Shown: positions 16,129 to 25,751 of the stretch, piece by piece
Position numbering within the stretch: the stretch's first letter is position 1
Layout: each line of letters opens with the position of its first letter
Source of the DNA: Palsa-965 sp044448685
GTDB taxonomy: Bacteria > Bacteroidota > Bacteroidia > Palsa-965
Reading direction: 5' to 3'
Assembly (NCBI GenBank): GCA_044448685.1
Contig: JBIOHC010000002.1
Location: 1-64,000, forward strand
DNA length: 64,000 nucleotides
The notes under the pieces: model-generated
The model's database searches: none
What the model was told of the DNA's origin: nothing
The model's input: the letters and a program-made list of their open reading frames with translations, nothing else
Program-made: the position numbers and the translations under genes

Positions 16129-16647
16129 TCACCGAATGTCTGAAGTATAAACTGCCGTTTTACCATGGCATTCGTCAGAGAACTGCTCGAATTTCATTCC
16201 AAGTTTTTCAAGTACATGCACAGAGCCGACATTAAGGATGTCGGCTTTGCCTATTATGGTAGTAAGCTTACGTTCAGTATGCCCCCATTCCAGCACCGCC
16301 TTGGCTGACTCCGTAGCATACCCCTGCCCCCAATGCTTTTTGAAAAAACGATAACCCAGGTCATAACACTCCTTGTCAGCATCCCATTTTATTCCGCACC
16401 AGCCTATCGCTTCACCGCTTGATTTGAGTTCTGCCAGTAAACGACCCATTCCATAACGTTTATACTGAGGAAGGATATTCATATAGAGGACATTCTCTGC
16501 TTCTTTAATGTCTTTTAGAGGCAGCTCTCCCACATATTGAATCACTTCCGGATCTGCATTCAGGGCAAGAATAAAAGGGGCATCTTCCGAGGTCATTTCC
16601 CGGAGATAGAGGCGTGGGGTTTCAAGGAAGAGTTCTTCGGAATACAT
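16129..16647 (-). CDS. GNAT N-acetyltransferase, RimJ/RimL-like
   Basis: 172 residues of the Acetyltransf_3 type: N-terminal LETPRLYLREMTSEDAPFIL, acetyl-CoA-binding region YRFFKKHWGQGYATESAKAVL (motif A, with the R/Q-x-x-G-x-G/A signature) and the C-terminal NVGSVHVLEKLGMKF typical of this branch. Family members acetylate the N-terminus of ribosomal proteins or small amines; the substrate cannot be predicted. It begins 2 bp after the icmF stop codon on the same strand, so it is probably translated from the icmF transcript. Confidence 0.85.
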   Translation of the reverse strand: MYSEELFLETPRLYLREMTSEDAPFILALNADPEVIQYVGELPLKDIKEAENVLYMNILPQYKRYGMGRLLAELKSSGEAIGWCGIKWDADKECYDLGYRFFKKHWGQGYATESAKAVLEWGHTERKLTTIIGKADILNVGSVHVLEKLGMKFEQFSDECHGKTAVYTSDIR

Positions 16648-16649
16648 GA

Positions 16650-19600
16650 CTACATATTTCTGCGATACTGCCCACCGACCTCAAACAAGGCCTGGGTAAT
16701 CTGACCCAATGAACAATACTTGGCGGCTTCCATAAGTCCGTTAAATATATTTTTGTTTTCCACGGCTAATGTCTGAAGATTGTTCAATACATCTGCAAGC
16801 TTATCTGAACTTCCTTTCTGAAGCTCCATCACCATTTTGATCTGGTATTCTTTTTCTTCCGTGGTTGCCCGTATCACTTCTTTCGGAATGATGGTAGGTG
16901 AACCTTTGGAAGAAAGGAATGTATTGACACCTATGATAGGATACTCGCCGGTATGCTTCAGCGTTTCATAATACAGGCTTTCTTCCTGTATTTTTCCTCG
17001 CTGGTACATGGTTTCCATGGCTCCTAACACTCCTCCCCTTTCACTTATACGTTCAAATTCAAGCAATACAGCTTCTTCTACCAGATCGGTAAGCTCTTCA
17101 ATGATGAAGGAACCCTGCAAAGGATTTTCATTCTTAGCCAAACCCAGCTCCCGGTTAATGATAAGCTGTATAGCCATGGCCCTTCTTACCGATTCTTCGG
17201 TAGGTGTGGTAATGGCTTCGTCATAGGCATTGGTATGAAGTGAATTGCAGTTGTCATAAATGGCATATAATGCCTGAAGTGTTGTCCGTATATCATTGAA
17301 GTCGATTTCCTGTGCATGCAGGGAACGGCCCGAAGTCTGTATATGGTATTTAAGCATTTGTGAACGCTCGTTGGCACCATACTTCAGCTTCATGGCTTTG
17401 GCCCAGATACGGCGCGCTACACGGCCTATTACTGCATATTCAGGATCGATACCGTTGGAGAAAAAGAAACTCAGGTTCGGTGCAAACTGATTTACATCCA
17501 TACCCCGGCTTACATAATACTCGACAAAGGTAAATCCGTTACCCAGTGTAAACGCCAACTGACTGATAGGATTGGCACCGGCTTCGGCAATATGGTAACC
17601 GCTGATGGAAACGGAATAGAAATTCCGAACGCCCTTGTCAATAAAATACTGCTGTACATCGCCCATCAGGCGCAGGGAAAATTCAGTAGAGAATATACAC
17701 GTGTTCTGAGCCTGGTCTTCTTTCAGGATATCAGCTTGCACCGTTCCACGAACTGCTTTCAGGGTATCTGCTTTGATCTGCCCGTACACTTCAGCCGGCA
17801 ATACCTGATCACCGGTAACACCGAGCAGCATTAAGCCGAGTCCGTCATTTCCTTCGGGCAGGGGACCCTGGTACTGTGGACGGGTAACGCCTTTCTTTTT
17901 ATACAGTTCGGCAATCTTTTTATTTACCTCCGCTTCCAGCTTATTCTTCTTGATATATACTTCACATTGCTGATCAATGGCTGCATTCATAAAAAATGCA
18001 GTCATGATGGCAGCCGGTCCGTTGATGGTCATGCTGACTGAAGTACGGGGGTCAGCCAGATTGAAACCGGAATACAGTTTCTTGGCATCATCCAGGCAAC
18101 AGATGGAAACACCTGAATTGCCTATTTTACCATAGATATCCGGACGGAAGTCAGGATCCCTGCCATACAGTGTAACACTGTCAAAAGCCGTGGAAAGCCT
18201 GATGGCCGGCATATTCAGAGATACGTAGTGGAAACGGCGGTTGGTACGCTCCGGTCCGCCTTCCCCGGCAAACATACGGGTAGGATCTTCTCCCTCCCGT
18301 TTAAATGGGAATACACCCGCAGTATACGGAAATTCTCCCGGTACATTTTCCTGAAGGCTCCAGTGTAATATATCTCCCCAGGCTTCATAACGTGGCATCA
18401 CAACCTTGGGAATCTGGGTATGGGAAAGGCTTTCGTAATGGGTTTGAATTTTCAACTCCTTGTCACGTACCTTAAAAATGAAGAATTCATTTTTGTACGA
18501 CTGCACTTTCTCTTTCCACGATTCAATTAGTTTCTTATTCTTTCCATCCAGACTTAGCTCCAGCTCGTCAAACGCTGCTTCCAGACTTTTGATAATCTGT
18601 TCCTTGTCTTTGGAGGAAGAACCCTTCATTGTTTCTATAGAACTCCTCAGGGAATAAAGCTGTTGTGCAATCTGTTTTTGCTTTATGCTCCACTGATCAT
18701 AATTCCGGTTATTCTCGGCTATCTCGGCCAGGTAACGGGTACGCTGAGGGGGAATGATATAGATCTTCTCACTCATCTCATGGCTGGCAAGGGAGCTGGA
18801 ATCAAGGGCCGCATGTGTCTTCTCCTTCACCTTTTTCATGAGGGCCTTGTAAAGCCTGTTCATTCCGGGATCATTAAACTGGGAAGCGATGGTGCCGTAA
18901 ACAGCCAGGTCATCATCGGCTGTTTCCCAAAGCTGGTGATTGCGTTTGTATTGCTTTTTCACATCGCGCAAAGCATCCAGTCCACCGCGCTTGTCAAATT
19001 TGTTAAGTGCAATGACATCGGCAAAATCAAGCATATCAATCTTCTCAAGTTGTGATGCAGCCCCGTATTCAGGTGTCATCACATAGAGTGACACATTGCT
19101 GTGTTCTACAATCTCCGTATCACTCTGTCCAATTCCCGATGTTTCGAGAATAACCAGATCAAAATTGGCTGCCTTAACAATATTCACTGCCTCCTTCACA
19201 TATTTGGAAAGAGCCAGATTACTTTGACGCGTGGCCATGGAACGCATATAGACCCGTTCGTTGTTAATGGCATTCATACGAATCCTGTCGCCCAGCAAAG
19301 CACCACCCGTTTTGCGTTTGGAAGGATCGACAGAAATGATGGCAACGGTTTTATCTTTGAAATCAATCAGGAAACGTCTTACCAATTCATCCACCAGGGA
19401 AGATTTCCCAGACCCACCTGTACCGGTAATACCCAATACAGGAGTTTTTGACTTGGCAGAGAGCTTATGCACTTCTTCCAGCACCTCTTTACTTTGCTCC
19501 GGAAAATTCTCGGCCGCAGAAATAAGACGTGCAATGGATTTGGCATTACGCGTGGTGAAATGCTTCAGTTCCCCGTTCAGGTTAGAGCCCGTAGCAAAAT

Positions 19601-20042
19601 CACATTTACCCAGCATATCGTTGATCATTCCCTGAAGGCCCATGGTACGCCCGTCATCGGGAGAATAGATACGCGTGATGCCGTATTTCTCCAGTTCTTC
19701 AATTTCAGTAGGCAATATAGTTCCTCCACCTCCACCGAATATGCGGATATGACCACAGCCTTTTTCTTTGAGCAGGTCAAACATATATTTAAAGAATTCC
19801 ATATGCCCCCCCTGATACGAAGTAAGGGCAATGGCATTGGCATCTTCCTGTACGGCACAATCCACTATTTCCACTACGCTCCGGTCATGACCCAGGTGAA
19901 TGACCTCGGCCCCGCTGCTCTGAATGATACGACGCATGATATTGATGGCAGCATCATGCCCGTCGAACAAAGATGCAGCAGTTACAATCCGGATCTTGTG
20001 TTTGGAAACATACACATCCGGTTTGGTGGTAATAGTGCTCAT
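16650..20042 (-). CDS. icmF: Fused isobutyryl-CoA mutase (IcmF)
   Basis: 1,130 residues in the IcmF order. A B12-binding domain comes first (about 15-150; DGHDAA with His29 as predicted cobalt ligand, then FGGGGGT). A MeaB-like G-protein chaperone follows (about 185-430; P-loop GITGTGGSGKSS, and NKFDKRGGLD as base-recognition motif). A TIM-barrel mutase completes it (about 560-1110). Substrate residues fit isobutyryl-CoA rather than methylmalonyl-CoA: GVFPFKREGED replaces the Tyr-containing G-x-Y-x-T-M-Y of methylmalonyl-CoA mutase, and AQNT has Gln where that enzyme has its carboxylate-binding Arg. Role: adenosylcobalamin-dependent interconversion of isobutyryl- and n-butyryl-CoA (branched-chain acid metabolism), with GTPase-assisted cofactor loading, in the cytoplasm. 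Confidence 0.93.
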   Translation of the reverse strand: MSTITTKPDVYVSKHKIRIVTAASLFDGHDAAINIMRRIIQSSGAEVIHLGHDRSVVEIVDCAVQEDANAIALTSYQGGHMEFFKYMFDLLKEKGCGHIRIFGGGGGTILPTEIEELEKYGITRIYSPDDGRTMGLQGMINDMLGKCDFATGSNLNGELKHFTTRNAKSIARLISAAENFPEQSKEVLEEVHKLSAKSKTPVLGITGTGGSGKSSLVDELVRRFLIDFKDKTVAIISVDPSKRKTGGALLGDRIRMNAINNERVYMRSMATRQSNLALSKYVKEAVNIVKAANFDLVILETSGIGQSDTEIVEHSNVSLYVMTPEYGAASQLEKIDMLDFADVIALNKFDKRGGLDALRDVKKQYKRNHQLWETADDDLAVYGTIASQFNDPGMNRLYKALMKKVKEKTHAALDSSSLASHEMSEKIYIIPPQRTRYLAEIAENNRNYDQWSIKQKQIAQQLYSLRSSIETMKGSSSKDKEQIIKSLEAAFDELELSLDGKNKKLIESWKEKVQSYKNEFFIFKVRDKELKIQTHYESLSHTQIPKVVMPRYEAWGDILHWSLQENVPGEFPYTAGVFPFKREGEDPTRMFAGEGGPERTNRRFHYVSLNMPAIRLSTAFDSVTLYGRDPDFRPDIYGKIGNSGVSICCLDDAKKLYSGFNLADPRTSVSMTINGPAAIMTAFFMNAAIDQQCEVYIKKNKLEAEVNKKIAELYKKKGVTRPQYQGPLPEGNDGLGLMLLGVTGDQVLPAEVYGQIKADTLKAVRGTVQADILKEDQAQNTCIFSTEFSLRLMGDVQQYFIDKGVRNFYSVSISGYHIAEAGANPISQLAFTLGNGFTFVEYYVSRGMDVNQFAPNLSFFFSNGIDPEYAVIGRVARRIWAKAMKLKYGANERSQMLKYHIQTSGRSLHAQEIDFNDIRTTLQALYAIYDNCNSLHTNAYDEAITTPTEESVRRAMAIQLIINRELGLAKNENPLQGSFIIEELTDLVEEAVLLEFERISERGGVLGAMETMYQRGKIQEESLYYETLKHTGEYPIIGVNTFLSSKGSPTIIPKEVIRATTEEKEYQIKMVMELQKGSSDKLADVLNNLQTLAVENKNIFNGLMEAAKYCSLGQITQALFEVGGQYRRNM

Positions 20043-20082
20043 TAATAGCTATATAAGTGTGTGAGGAACAAAGCCTAAGCTA

Positions 20083-20114
20083 CAAATTTACGCTTATAGG
20101 GGCATATCTGCAAA
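20083..20114 (-). promoter_or_regulatory. Promoter of icmF
   Basis: On the minus strand TTTG (20111-20114) and TAAATTTG (20083-20090) are separated by 20 bases, matching the -33/-7 Bacteroidota promoter with both boxes; the start codon is 40 bases downstream. The rest of the gap to 20323 shows no gene or clear structure. Confidence 0.55.
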
Positions 20115-20323
20115 TCAGGAAGGGAAATGCCTCGGGGATACAATTGAATATCAAGGGTTTGGTGATAGCCATCCCTTTCAGATAATTAAATTTCTGTTTG
20201 ATATGAACACAACTCATTTCGTTAGTGCCACCCGTTCTGGGTTTCGCTCTACGCTCTGTTTCTCCGCTCTATAATTATGTCAGCCCTTCGGGATTACGGT
20301 GCTGTCTTATGTCTTGCCTCTAA

Positions 20324-21364
20324 TCACTTCTTCTCCCGTTGAACCAGCGCCTGCAGGTACCGCTTGATATTAGAACCATAAACTTCCTTAAACTCCTTGT
20401 CGAAAACCTCGTACTTAGAGTCATAACGCCGGAAGGACATAAAAAAAGCGTTTTTCTCATCAAGTGCATCTGATACATACGACTTGTAGTTGCGTTTGTG
20501 GTAGAGTTCGAGCTTGTCAACACCGTCAACAATAGCTTCTATCATTTCCATCTTCTTTGTTTCCTTGCCCTTGACATTGCCACCTTCGGAAAAGGTTTTG
20601 TAAAGGCTGTCGAGTCTTTCTGCTCCGTGGAGGATATATTCATTAAACACTTTACGGTCGGCCTTGCTTGTTTCGTATTCCTTGTACTGAATTGATTCAA
20701 GCCCGTATTTATACAAGAGGAATTTTTCCGCTCCTTTATCACCTATGAAGCTGGCCAGGTTTTCATTGTAGTCAACACTGCTTTTAAGGTATATGGTTCC
20801 GTGCGTAAGCTCATGCAGAATGAGATTGGCAATGCTGCCTTCATTACGGGTTAGCATACTGCTAAGGATAGGATCTTTAAACCAGCCCAGGGTAGACCAG
20901 CCCCCTACCCCTCCGTAATCCACATCATAACCCCTGGAGCGGAGTTCATCTGCTTCTTTTTTTCCCTTTTTGTAATCAAAAAACCCTTTGTAGGAAACGC
21001 TTCCCAAGAGTGGGAAGTGCCATTCCTTTGGTTTCAGCTTGAAAGGTTCGGAAGCGGTAACAGTCCATAAGATGGGATGCCCGTGCTGGTCATAGACAGT
21101 GGTATAATTATCTGAATGTTTCATACCGAGGCTGTCGACGGCATATTTCCGAATTTCTTCGATGAGGCGGAGCTTCTTTTTAAGGGAATCCGGGAAAGCC
21201 GGAGTGTTTAACATTTCGGAAACAGGACGGGCACCCATCACAATTTTAAGCTGTCCCCTTCCCTGTGCAATGCCATAGCGTACCAACTCCTGATAACATG
21301 CACCACCCAGTACAATGACGAGCATAAACACTTCCCATACCAGAAAACGAAGGATTCTGAACAT
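20324..21364 (-). CDS. Predicted aminopeptidase, COG4324 family
   Basis: 346 residues with an N-terminal hydrophobic anchor or signal. The metalloprotease helix LILHELTHGTIYL gives H184-E185-x-x-H188, and a third ligand candidate, Glu201, lies in DYNENLASFIGDKGAE, the pattern of COG4324 predicted aminopeptidases. Another family-like segment, the YGIAQGRGQLKIVMGARPV region, lies near the N-terminus. Zinc-dependent peptidase activity in the periplasm is inferred; substrates unknown. Divergent from the YdcF gene, 50 bp apart. Confidence 0.8.
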   Translation of the reverse strand: MFRILRFLVWEVFMLVIVLGGACYQELVRYGIAQGRGQLKIVMGARPVSEMLNTPAFPDSLKKKLRLIEEIRKYAVDSLGMKHSDNYTTVYDQHGHPILWTVTASEPFKLKPKEWHFPLLGSVSYKGFFDYKKGKKEADELRSRGYDVDYGGVGGWSTLGWFKDPILSSMLTRNEGSIANLILHELTHGTIYLKSSVDYNENLASFIGDKGAEKFLLYKYGLESIQYKEYETSKADRKVFNEYILHGAERLDSLYKTFSEGGNVKGKETKKMEMIEAIVDGVDKLELYHKRNYKSYVSDALDEKNAFFMSFRRYDSKYEVFDKEFKEVYGSNIKRYLQALVQREKK

Positions 21365-21389
21365 TATTCAAAATTACCGGATTCCTGCT

Positions 21390-21397
21390 TACATTTG
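21390..21397 (+). promoter_or_regulatory. Candidate -7 promoter element
   Basis: TACATTTG, an exact TAnnTTTG match, lies 17 bases before the ATG at 21415. Confidence 0.45.
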
Positions 21398-21414
21398 AAA
21401 CTCAATCGAAAAAC

Positions 21415-22176
21415 ATGTTTTTCTACTTATCAAAGCTTCTGACCTTCCTGCTTCTCCCCATCACCTGGTTGTTTGCCCTGCTCATCTATTTGTTGCTTTC
21501 CAAAAACGAAAAACGTAAACGCAAGGCCTTTCTTACTTTTTGTGCGGGGTTTTATATATTATGCAATAGCTTTCTCTCCACCGAATTCATGAGGGCCTGG
21601 GAAGTACCGGCGGTTGCCGATGAAACCCTGAGCACTTATGATGCCGGAATTGTATTAAGCGGGATGATGACGTATGATACGAAACTTAAGAAGAATCAGT
21701 TTATGCACGGAGCCGACCGTCTGCTCCAGGCTATACAACTGTACAAAAAAGGAAAAATCAAAAAGATTGTATTCACAGGTGGTTCCGGCAGCCTAACCTA
21801 TCCAGACATGAAGGAAGGGATTTACATACGTGAATTTTTGCTGCAACTGGGAATACCCCAGGCTGATTTTTTTATTGAAAGTGAATCGCATAATACACGT
21901 GAGAATGCAACATTCACAAAACCCCTGCTGGATAAGGAATTTCCTCAAGGAAAGTTTTTGCTTATCACCTCGGCTTACCATATGCGACGCTCTTTGGGCT
22001 GCTTTCGGAAGGCAGGTATAACTGTAACCCCCTACAGTACGGATCGGCTTGCGGGTGAACGAAAGCTGGCTTTGGATTTTTATTTGATTCCAAATATTGA
22101 TGCACTGGATGTATGGCAGGCTGCAATACATGAAATGAGCGGATATATGATCTATAAATTAGCCGGATACATTTAA
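21415..22176 (+). CDS. YdcF/ElyC family membrane protein (DUF218)
   Basis: 253 residues: two N-terminal transmembrane helices (about 5-30 and 38-58), then a DUF218 domain with DAGIVLSGMM, KKIVFTGGSGSLTYP, ESESHNTRENATFT and LLITSAYHMRRSLGCFRKAG, all diagnostic of the family. Some members (ElyC) affect envelope carbon-lipid or peptidoglycan precursor metabolism at the inner membrane; the exact chemistry is not settled. It overlaps the stop codon of the convergent secreted-protein gene by 4 bp. Confidence 0.85.
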   Translation: MFFYLSKLLTFLLLPITWLFALLIYLLLSKNEKRKRKAFLTFCAGFYILCNSFLSTEFMRAWEVPAVADETLSTYDAGIVLSGMMTYDTKLKKNQFMHGADRLLQAIQLYKKGKIKKIVFTGGSGSLTYPDMKEGIYIREFLLQLGIPQADFFIESESHNTRENATFTKPLLDKEFPQGKFLLITSAYHMRRSLGCFRKAGITVTPYSTDRLAGERKLALDFYLIPNIDALDVWQAAIHEMSGYMIYKLAGYI

Positions 22177-22949
22177 TGTGGAATGACGAGGGGTTCTTCC
22201 TCCTTGAAATCATCCCTGATAAGTGCGCTTATCCTTTCTATTTTTGCATAGTGATCATTTCGCCTAAATTGTATCCGTATGCCACCCAGGGAATGGGTCC
22301 CATCCTGCAATAATTTCACTTTGGCAATACCACAGCTGTCGCGACCGAGTTTCTCAAATTTAATTTCAGCCCTCACTTTTTTTTCCCGGATTGAATTGCT
22401 GATTTCTTCCAGAACTCCTCTTGCACTGTCAAAGGTTGTTTGCCTGTTGAAAAGAATCATTGCACTGTCAGACACTCCTGAACGCATATAGTTGAGCAGA
22501 TTTTGCCCGGTGAGTGTACGCATATGAGGTAACTGATTCTGCAACAAAGGTGGATGATCCCGTATGGATTGTACCATTTTAAAAAAGCCCGGAGGATCTT
22601 TAAGTATCACTTTCCAGAGTGAAAGACATTTACCGAAACTTTGGGTGATGACAAGAGAATCGAGTTTACGATCTAGCGCAGATAAGGAAGCTGCCGGATA
22701 GGATTTACGCAGCAGCCTTTCCATGTCCTGATAAGGCGTTGTGTTTACATCGAGTTTAAGCAAAATGGAATACGCAACGGCATCACCCCAGTCCTTACTT
22801 TCTTCTCCTGCATGGCGGTTCACACAGGCGCAGAAGCTGTCCTGGAGGGTTTCGTAGGGACTGTAGGTGACAAGGGAATCTATATTCTGAGCAGAAATGC
22901 TGAATGAGTCAAGGCTGCCAAGAAATGCGATTAGCAAAAATTTGTTCAT
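22173..22949 (-). CDS. Secreted hypothetical protein coupled to valS
   Basis: 258 residues with an N-terminal signal peptide (MNKFLLIAFLGSLDSFSISAQ). The mature part is mostly helical, with two Cys in SFCACVNRHAG and one in SFGKCLSLWKV, a spacing seen in short periplasmic unknowns of Bacteroidota. No family recognised. Its start overlaps the valS stop by 4 bp, so it is probably translated from the valS transcript, but no functional link to tRNA charging is apparent. Confidence 0.65.
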   Translation of the reverse strand: MNKFLLIAFLGSLDSFSISAQNIDSLVTYSPYETLQDSFCACVNRHAGEESKDWGDAVAYSILLKLDVNTTPYQDMERLLRKSYPAASLSALDRKLDSLVITQSFGKCLSLWKVILKDPPGFFKMVQSIRDHPPLLQNQLPHMRTLTGQNLLNYMRSGVSDSAMILFNRQTTFDSARGVLEEISNSIREKKVRAEIKFEKLGRDSCGIAKVKLLQDGTHSLGGIRIQFRRNDHYAKIERISALIRDDFKEEEPLVIPH

Positions 22950-25588
22950 TTACTTAATCCAGCCAACTGATCCTGTAAAGACCTGATTTTCGCCTCCGCA
23001 TCAGACTTCTTCTTATGCTCTATAGCCAGAATTTCGGGTTTGGCGTTTTGAACGAAACGTTCATTAGCCAGTTTTTTCTGTACGGAATCGAGGAATCCTT
23101 TGTTGTATTCCAGCTCTTTTGCAATTCGTTCTTTTTCGGCCCCCAAATCCATTTGTGCTGAAAAGGGAACATAAAACTCATATTCGTTGATCAGGAAGGA
23201 AGTTGCATTTTCCATTTTCTGAGCCGTGACAGAAAACTTGCCCAGGTTACAAAGCTTGATGATTAGCTCGTCAAACTGTCCGCTGGCATAAGCCTTATCT
23301 CCTTTAATAAAAAGATCCAGAGGCTCTTTGGGTGATATGTTTTTTGCCTTGCGTACATTCCTTACCTGGGTAATGGTTTCCGATACGACGGCAAAACGGC
23401 TCAGGAGTTCCTGATCAGGCGTTTCACAAACCGGCCATTCGGAAACAATAATGAATTCTTTTTCTTTCCGCTCTTTTAAGAGATGCCAGATCTCTTCCGT
23501 AATAAACGGCATGAAAGGATGTATGATTTTCAGGATTTTTTCCAGAAACACGATTGTTGCATCGAAGGTTGTTTTATCTATAGGCAACCCTTTTCCATCC
23601 ACAAATTCAGGTTTGATCATTTCCAGATACCAGGCACAGAAATCATCCCAGATCAGTTTATAAGTACACATGAGGGCTTCGCTGATCCTGTATTTGGAAT
23701 AGAGCTCGTTGATCTCTGTAAGCTGCTGATCAAGGCGGGCTTTGAACCATTTTACGGAAACAGCGCCGGGCTTGCTTTGTGCTTTTTTCGGGTCCACTTC
23801 CCAGCCTTGGATGAGGCGGAAAGCATTCCATATTTTATTGGAGAAATTCCGGCCCTGCTCGCAATAGCTTTCATCAAACAGCAAGTCATTGCCGGCGGGA
23901 GAGCAGAGCAACATACCTACGCGGACTCCGTCGGCTCCATATTTTTCAATGAGTGCCAGCGGGTCGGGAGAGTTACCGAGCGACTTGCTCATTTTTCTTC
24001 CCTGTTTATCTCTTACGATACCGGTGAGGTATACATTGGTAAACGGTTTTTTACCTCTGTATTCAAAACCGGCAATCATCATACGGGCTACCCAGAAGAA
24101 CAGAATTTCAGGGGCTGTAACCAGGTCATTGGTTGGGTAATAATATTCAATGTCTTTATTCTTCGGGTTTTTAAATCCGTCAAATACACTGATAGGCCAT
24201 AACCACGAACTGAACCAGGTATCGAGTACGTCTTCATCCTGGCGAAGCTGAAGGGAGCTTTCTGACTTACCATCCCTGGCTTCAAAAAGTTTTTTTGCTT
24301 CCCCTTCTGTTTTTGCAACCACAAAATCGCCCTTGGAATTATACCAGGCCGGAATACGCTGTCCCCACCAGAGCTGACGGGAAATACACCAGTCGTGTAC
24401 ATTCTCCATCCAATGTTTGTAAGTATTGATATATTTTTCAGGTATCAGCTTCACTTCCCCATTCAGGACGTTGTCAAGTGCAGGTTTTGAAATGCGGTCC
24501 ATTTTCAGGAACCACTGCATGGACAGGCGGGGTTCTATCACTGCATTGGTTCGTTCTGAATAGCCAACCTTGTTCTTGATTTCCTCGACTTTAACAAGAT
24601 GACCTTGTTCTTCCAGGTCCCTGGCAATTTTTTTGCGGACTGTAAAGCGGTCTTCCCCTATATAATGTCCGGCAGCCGGACTCATTTTCCCATCCGGGGC
24701 AATGGTATCTATTATTTCAAGCTGGTGTTTGATACCCAGGTTATAGTCGTTGATATCATGTGCGGGTGTAACTTTAAGAGCACCGGTACCGAAGGCGATA
24801 TCGATATAGGTATCGTAAATAACAGGTACTGAACGGTTAACAATAGGGATGATACAGCGCTTTCCTTTGAGGTGGGCATAGCGGGAATCGTCCGGGTGAA
24901 CACAAACAGCAGTATCACCGAGGATTGTTTCGGGCCTCGTAGTAGCAATAGTAATCCATTCGTTTTCAACCCCTTCTACCTTGTAGCGCACATAAAAAAG
25001 CTTGGAATTCACTTCTTTATGAATTACCTCTTCGTCCGAAACAGCGGTCAGACCCTGTGGATCCCAGTTAACCATGCGGGTACCCCGGTAAATTTCCCCT
25101 TTATTATATAAGTCAATAAATACATCTATAACGGCCTCACTAAGATCTTCTTCCATGGTAAAACGGGTGCGATCCCAGTCGCACGATGCCCCCAGTTTTT
25201 CCAGCTGGCTGAGTATAATACCTCCATATTTTTCTTTCCATTCCCAGGCATATTTCAGGAATTCATCCCGGGTGAGATCCGATTTTTTAATTCCTTTTTC
25301 CTGAAGCATAGCAACAACCTTGGCTTCGGTGGCAATGGAAGCATGGTCCGTACCCGGAACCCAGCAGGCATTCTTACCCAAGAGCCTGGCCCTGCGAATA
25401 AGTACATCCTGAATCGTATTATTCAGCATATGACCCATATGCAGTATTCCGGTCACATTGGGGGGTGGTATGACTATTGTATAGGGTTCACGGTGATCGG
25501 GTACTGACTTGAAGAACTGATGTTTAAGCCATTCCGGATACCACTTGTTTTCGGCGGCTGAGGGCTCGTATGTTTTAGGTATTTCCAT
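22946..25588 (-). CDS. valS: Valyl-tRNA synthetase
   Basis: 880 residues, full length for bacterial ValRS. The class I catalytic core has the HIGH-type motif within PPPNVTGILHMGH (about residues 41-53) and the KMSKS loop in GRKMSKSLGNSPDP. The editing domain is inserted between them (TTRPETILGDTAV, GTGALKVTPAHD). The anticodon-binding region and a C-terminal coiled coil (about 810-880, E-K-E-R-I-A-K-E-L-E-Y-N-K) complete the protein. Attaches valine to tRNA-Val in the cytoplasm. The downstream secreted unknown overlaps its stop codon. Confidence 0.97.
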   Translation of the reverse strand: MEIPKTYEPSAAENKWYPEWLKHQFFKSVPDHREPYTIVIPPPNVTGILHMGHMLNNTIQDVLIRRARLLGKNACWVPGTDHASIATEAKVVAMLQEKGIKKSDLTRDEFLKYAWEWKEKYGGIILSQLEKLGASCDWDRTRFTMEEDLSEAVIDVFIDLYNKGEIYRGTRMVNWDPQGLTAVSDEEVIHKEVNSKLFYVRYKVEGVENEWITIATTRPETILGDTAVCVHPDDSRYAHLKGKRCIIPIVNRSVPVIYDTYIDIAFGTGALKVTPAHDINDYNLGIKHQLEIIDTIAPDGKMSPAAGHYIGEDRFTVRKKIARDLEEQGHLVKVEEIKNKVGYSERTNAVIEPRLSMQWFLKMDRISKPALDNVLNGEVKLIPEKYINTYKHWMENVHDWCISRQLWWGQRIPAWYNSKGDFVVAKTEGEAKKLFEARDGKSESSLQLRQDEDVLDTWFSSWLWPISVFDGFKNPKNKDIEYYYPTNDLVTAPEILFFWVARMMIAGFEYRGKKPFTNVYLTGIVRDKQGRKMSKSLGNSPDPLALIEKYGADGVRVGMLLCSPAGNDLLFDESYCEQGRNFSNKIWNAFRLIQGWEVDPKKAQSKPGAVSVKWFKARLDQQLTEINELYSKYRISEALMCTYKLIWDDFCAWYLEMIKPEFVDGKGLPIDKTTFDATIVFLEKILKIIHPFMPFITEEIWHLLKERKEKEFIIVSEWPVCETPDQELLSRFAVVSETITQVRNVRKAKNISPKEPLDLFIKGDKAYASGQFDELIIKLCNLGKFSVTAQKMENATSFLINEYEFYVPFSAQMDLGAEKERIAKELEYNKGFLDSVQKKLANERFVQNAKPEILAIEHKKKSDAEAKIRSLQDQLAGLSK

Positions 25589-25622
25589 TTTTTTTTGCTT
25601 ACTTCGTTGCTTGTTCCTGCAC

Positions 25623-25654
25623 GGGAGGCAAATTTATCAAAAATACCCTCCCGC
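25623..25654. promoter_or_regulatory. valS promoter region with inverted repeat
   Basis: On the minus strand a TAAATTTG -7 element occupies 25629-25636, 40 bases before valS. It sits within an inverted repeat: GGGAGG (25623-25628) and CCTCCC (25649-25654). Whether the repeat is an operator or chance is unknown. Confidence 0.4.
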
Positions 25655-25751
25655 TCATGAGAATGGCACGATTTTCGCTACCTGATGAACATGAACTTTT
25701 AATGAAAAAGAATCATTCTAACACAAACCTAATATCCAAACACGAATCCAC

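Noticed and set aside
16650..20042. Annotation as methylmalonyl-CoA mutase
   Set aside because: Fused GTPase domain and Phe/Gln substrate residues fit IcmF.
19467..20045. 192-codon plus-strand frame antisense to icmF
   Set aside because: It is fully inside the B12-binding/GTPase part of icmF and has no family motifs; a shadow of a real gene.
20115..20323. Possible small gene or repeat between icmF and the aminopeptidase
   Set aside because: No open frame of note; the CGCTCTACGCTC-like stretch is too short and imperfect to call a repeat.
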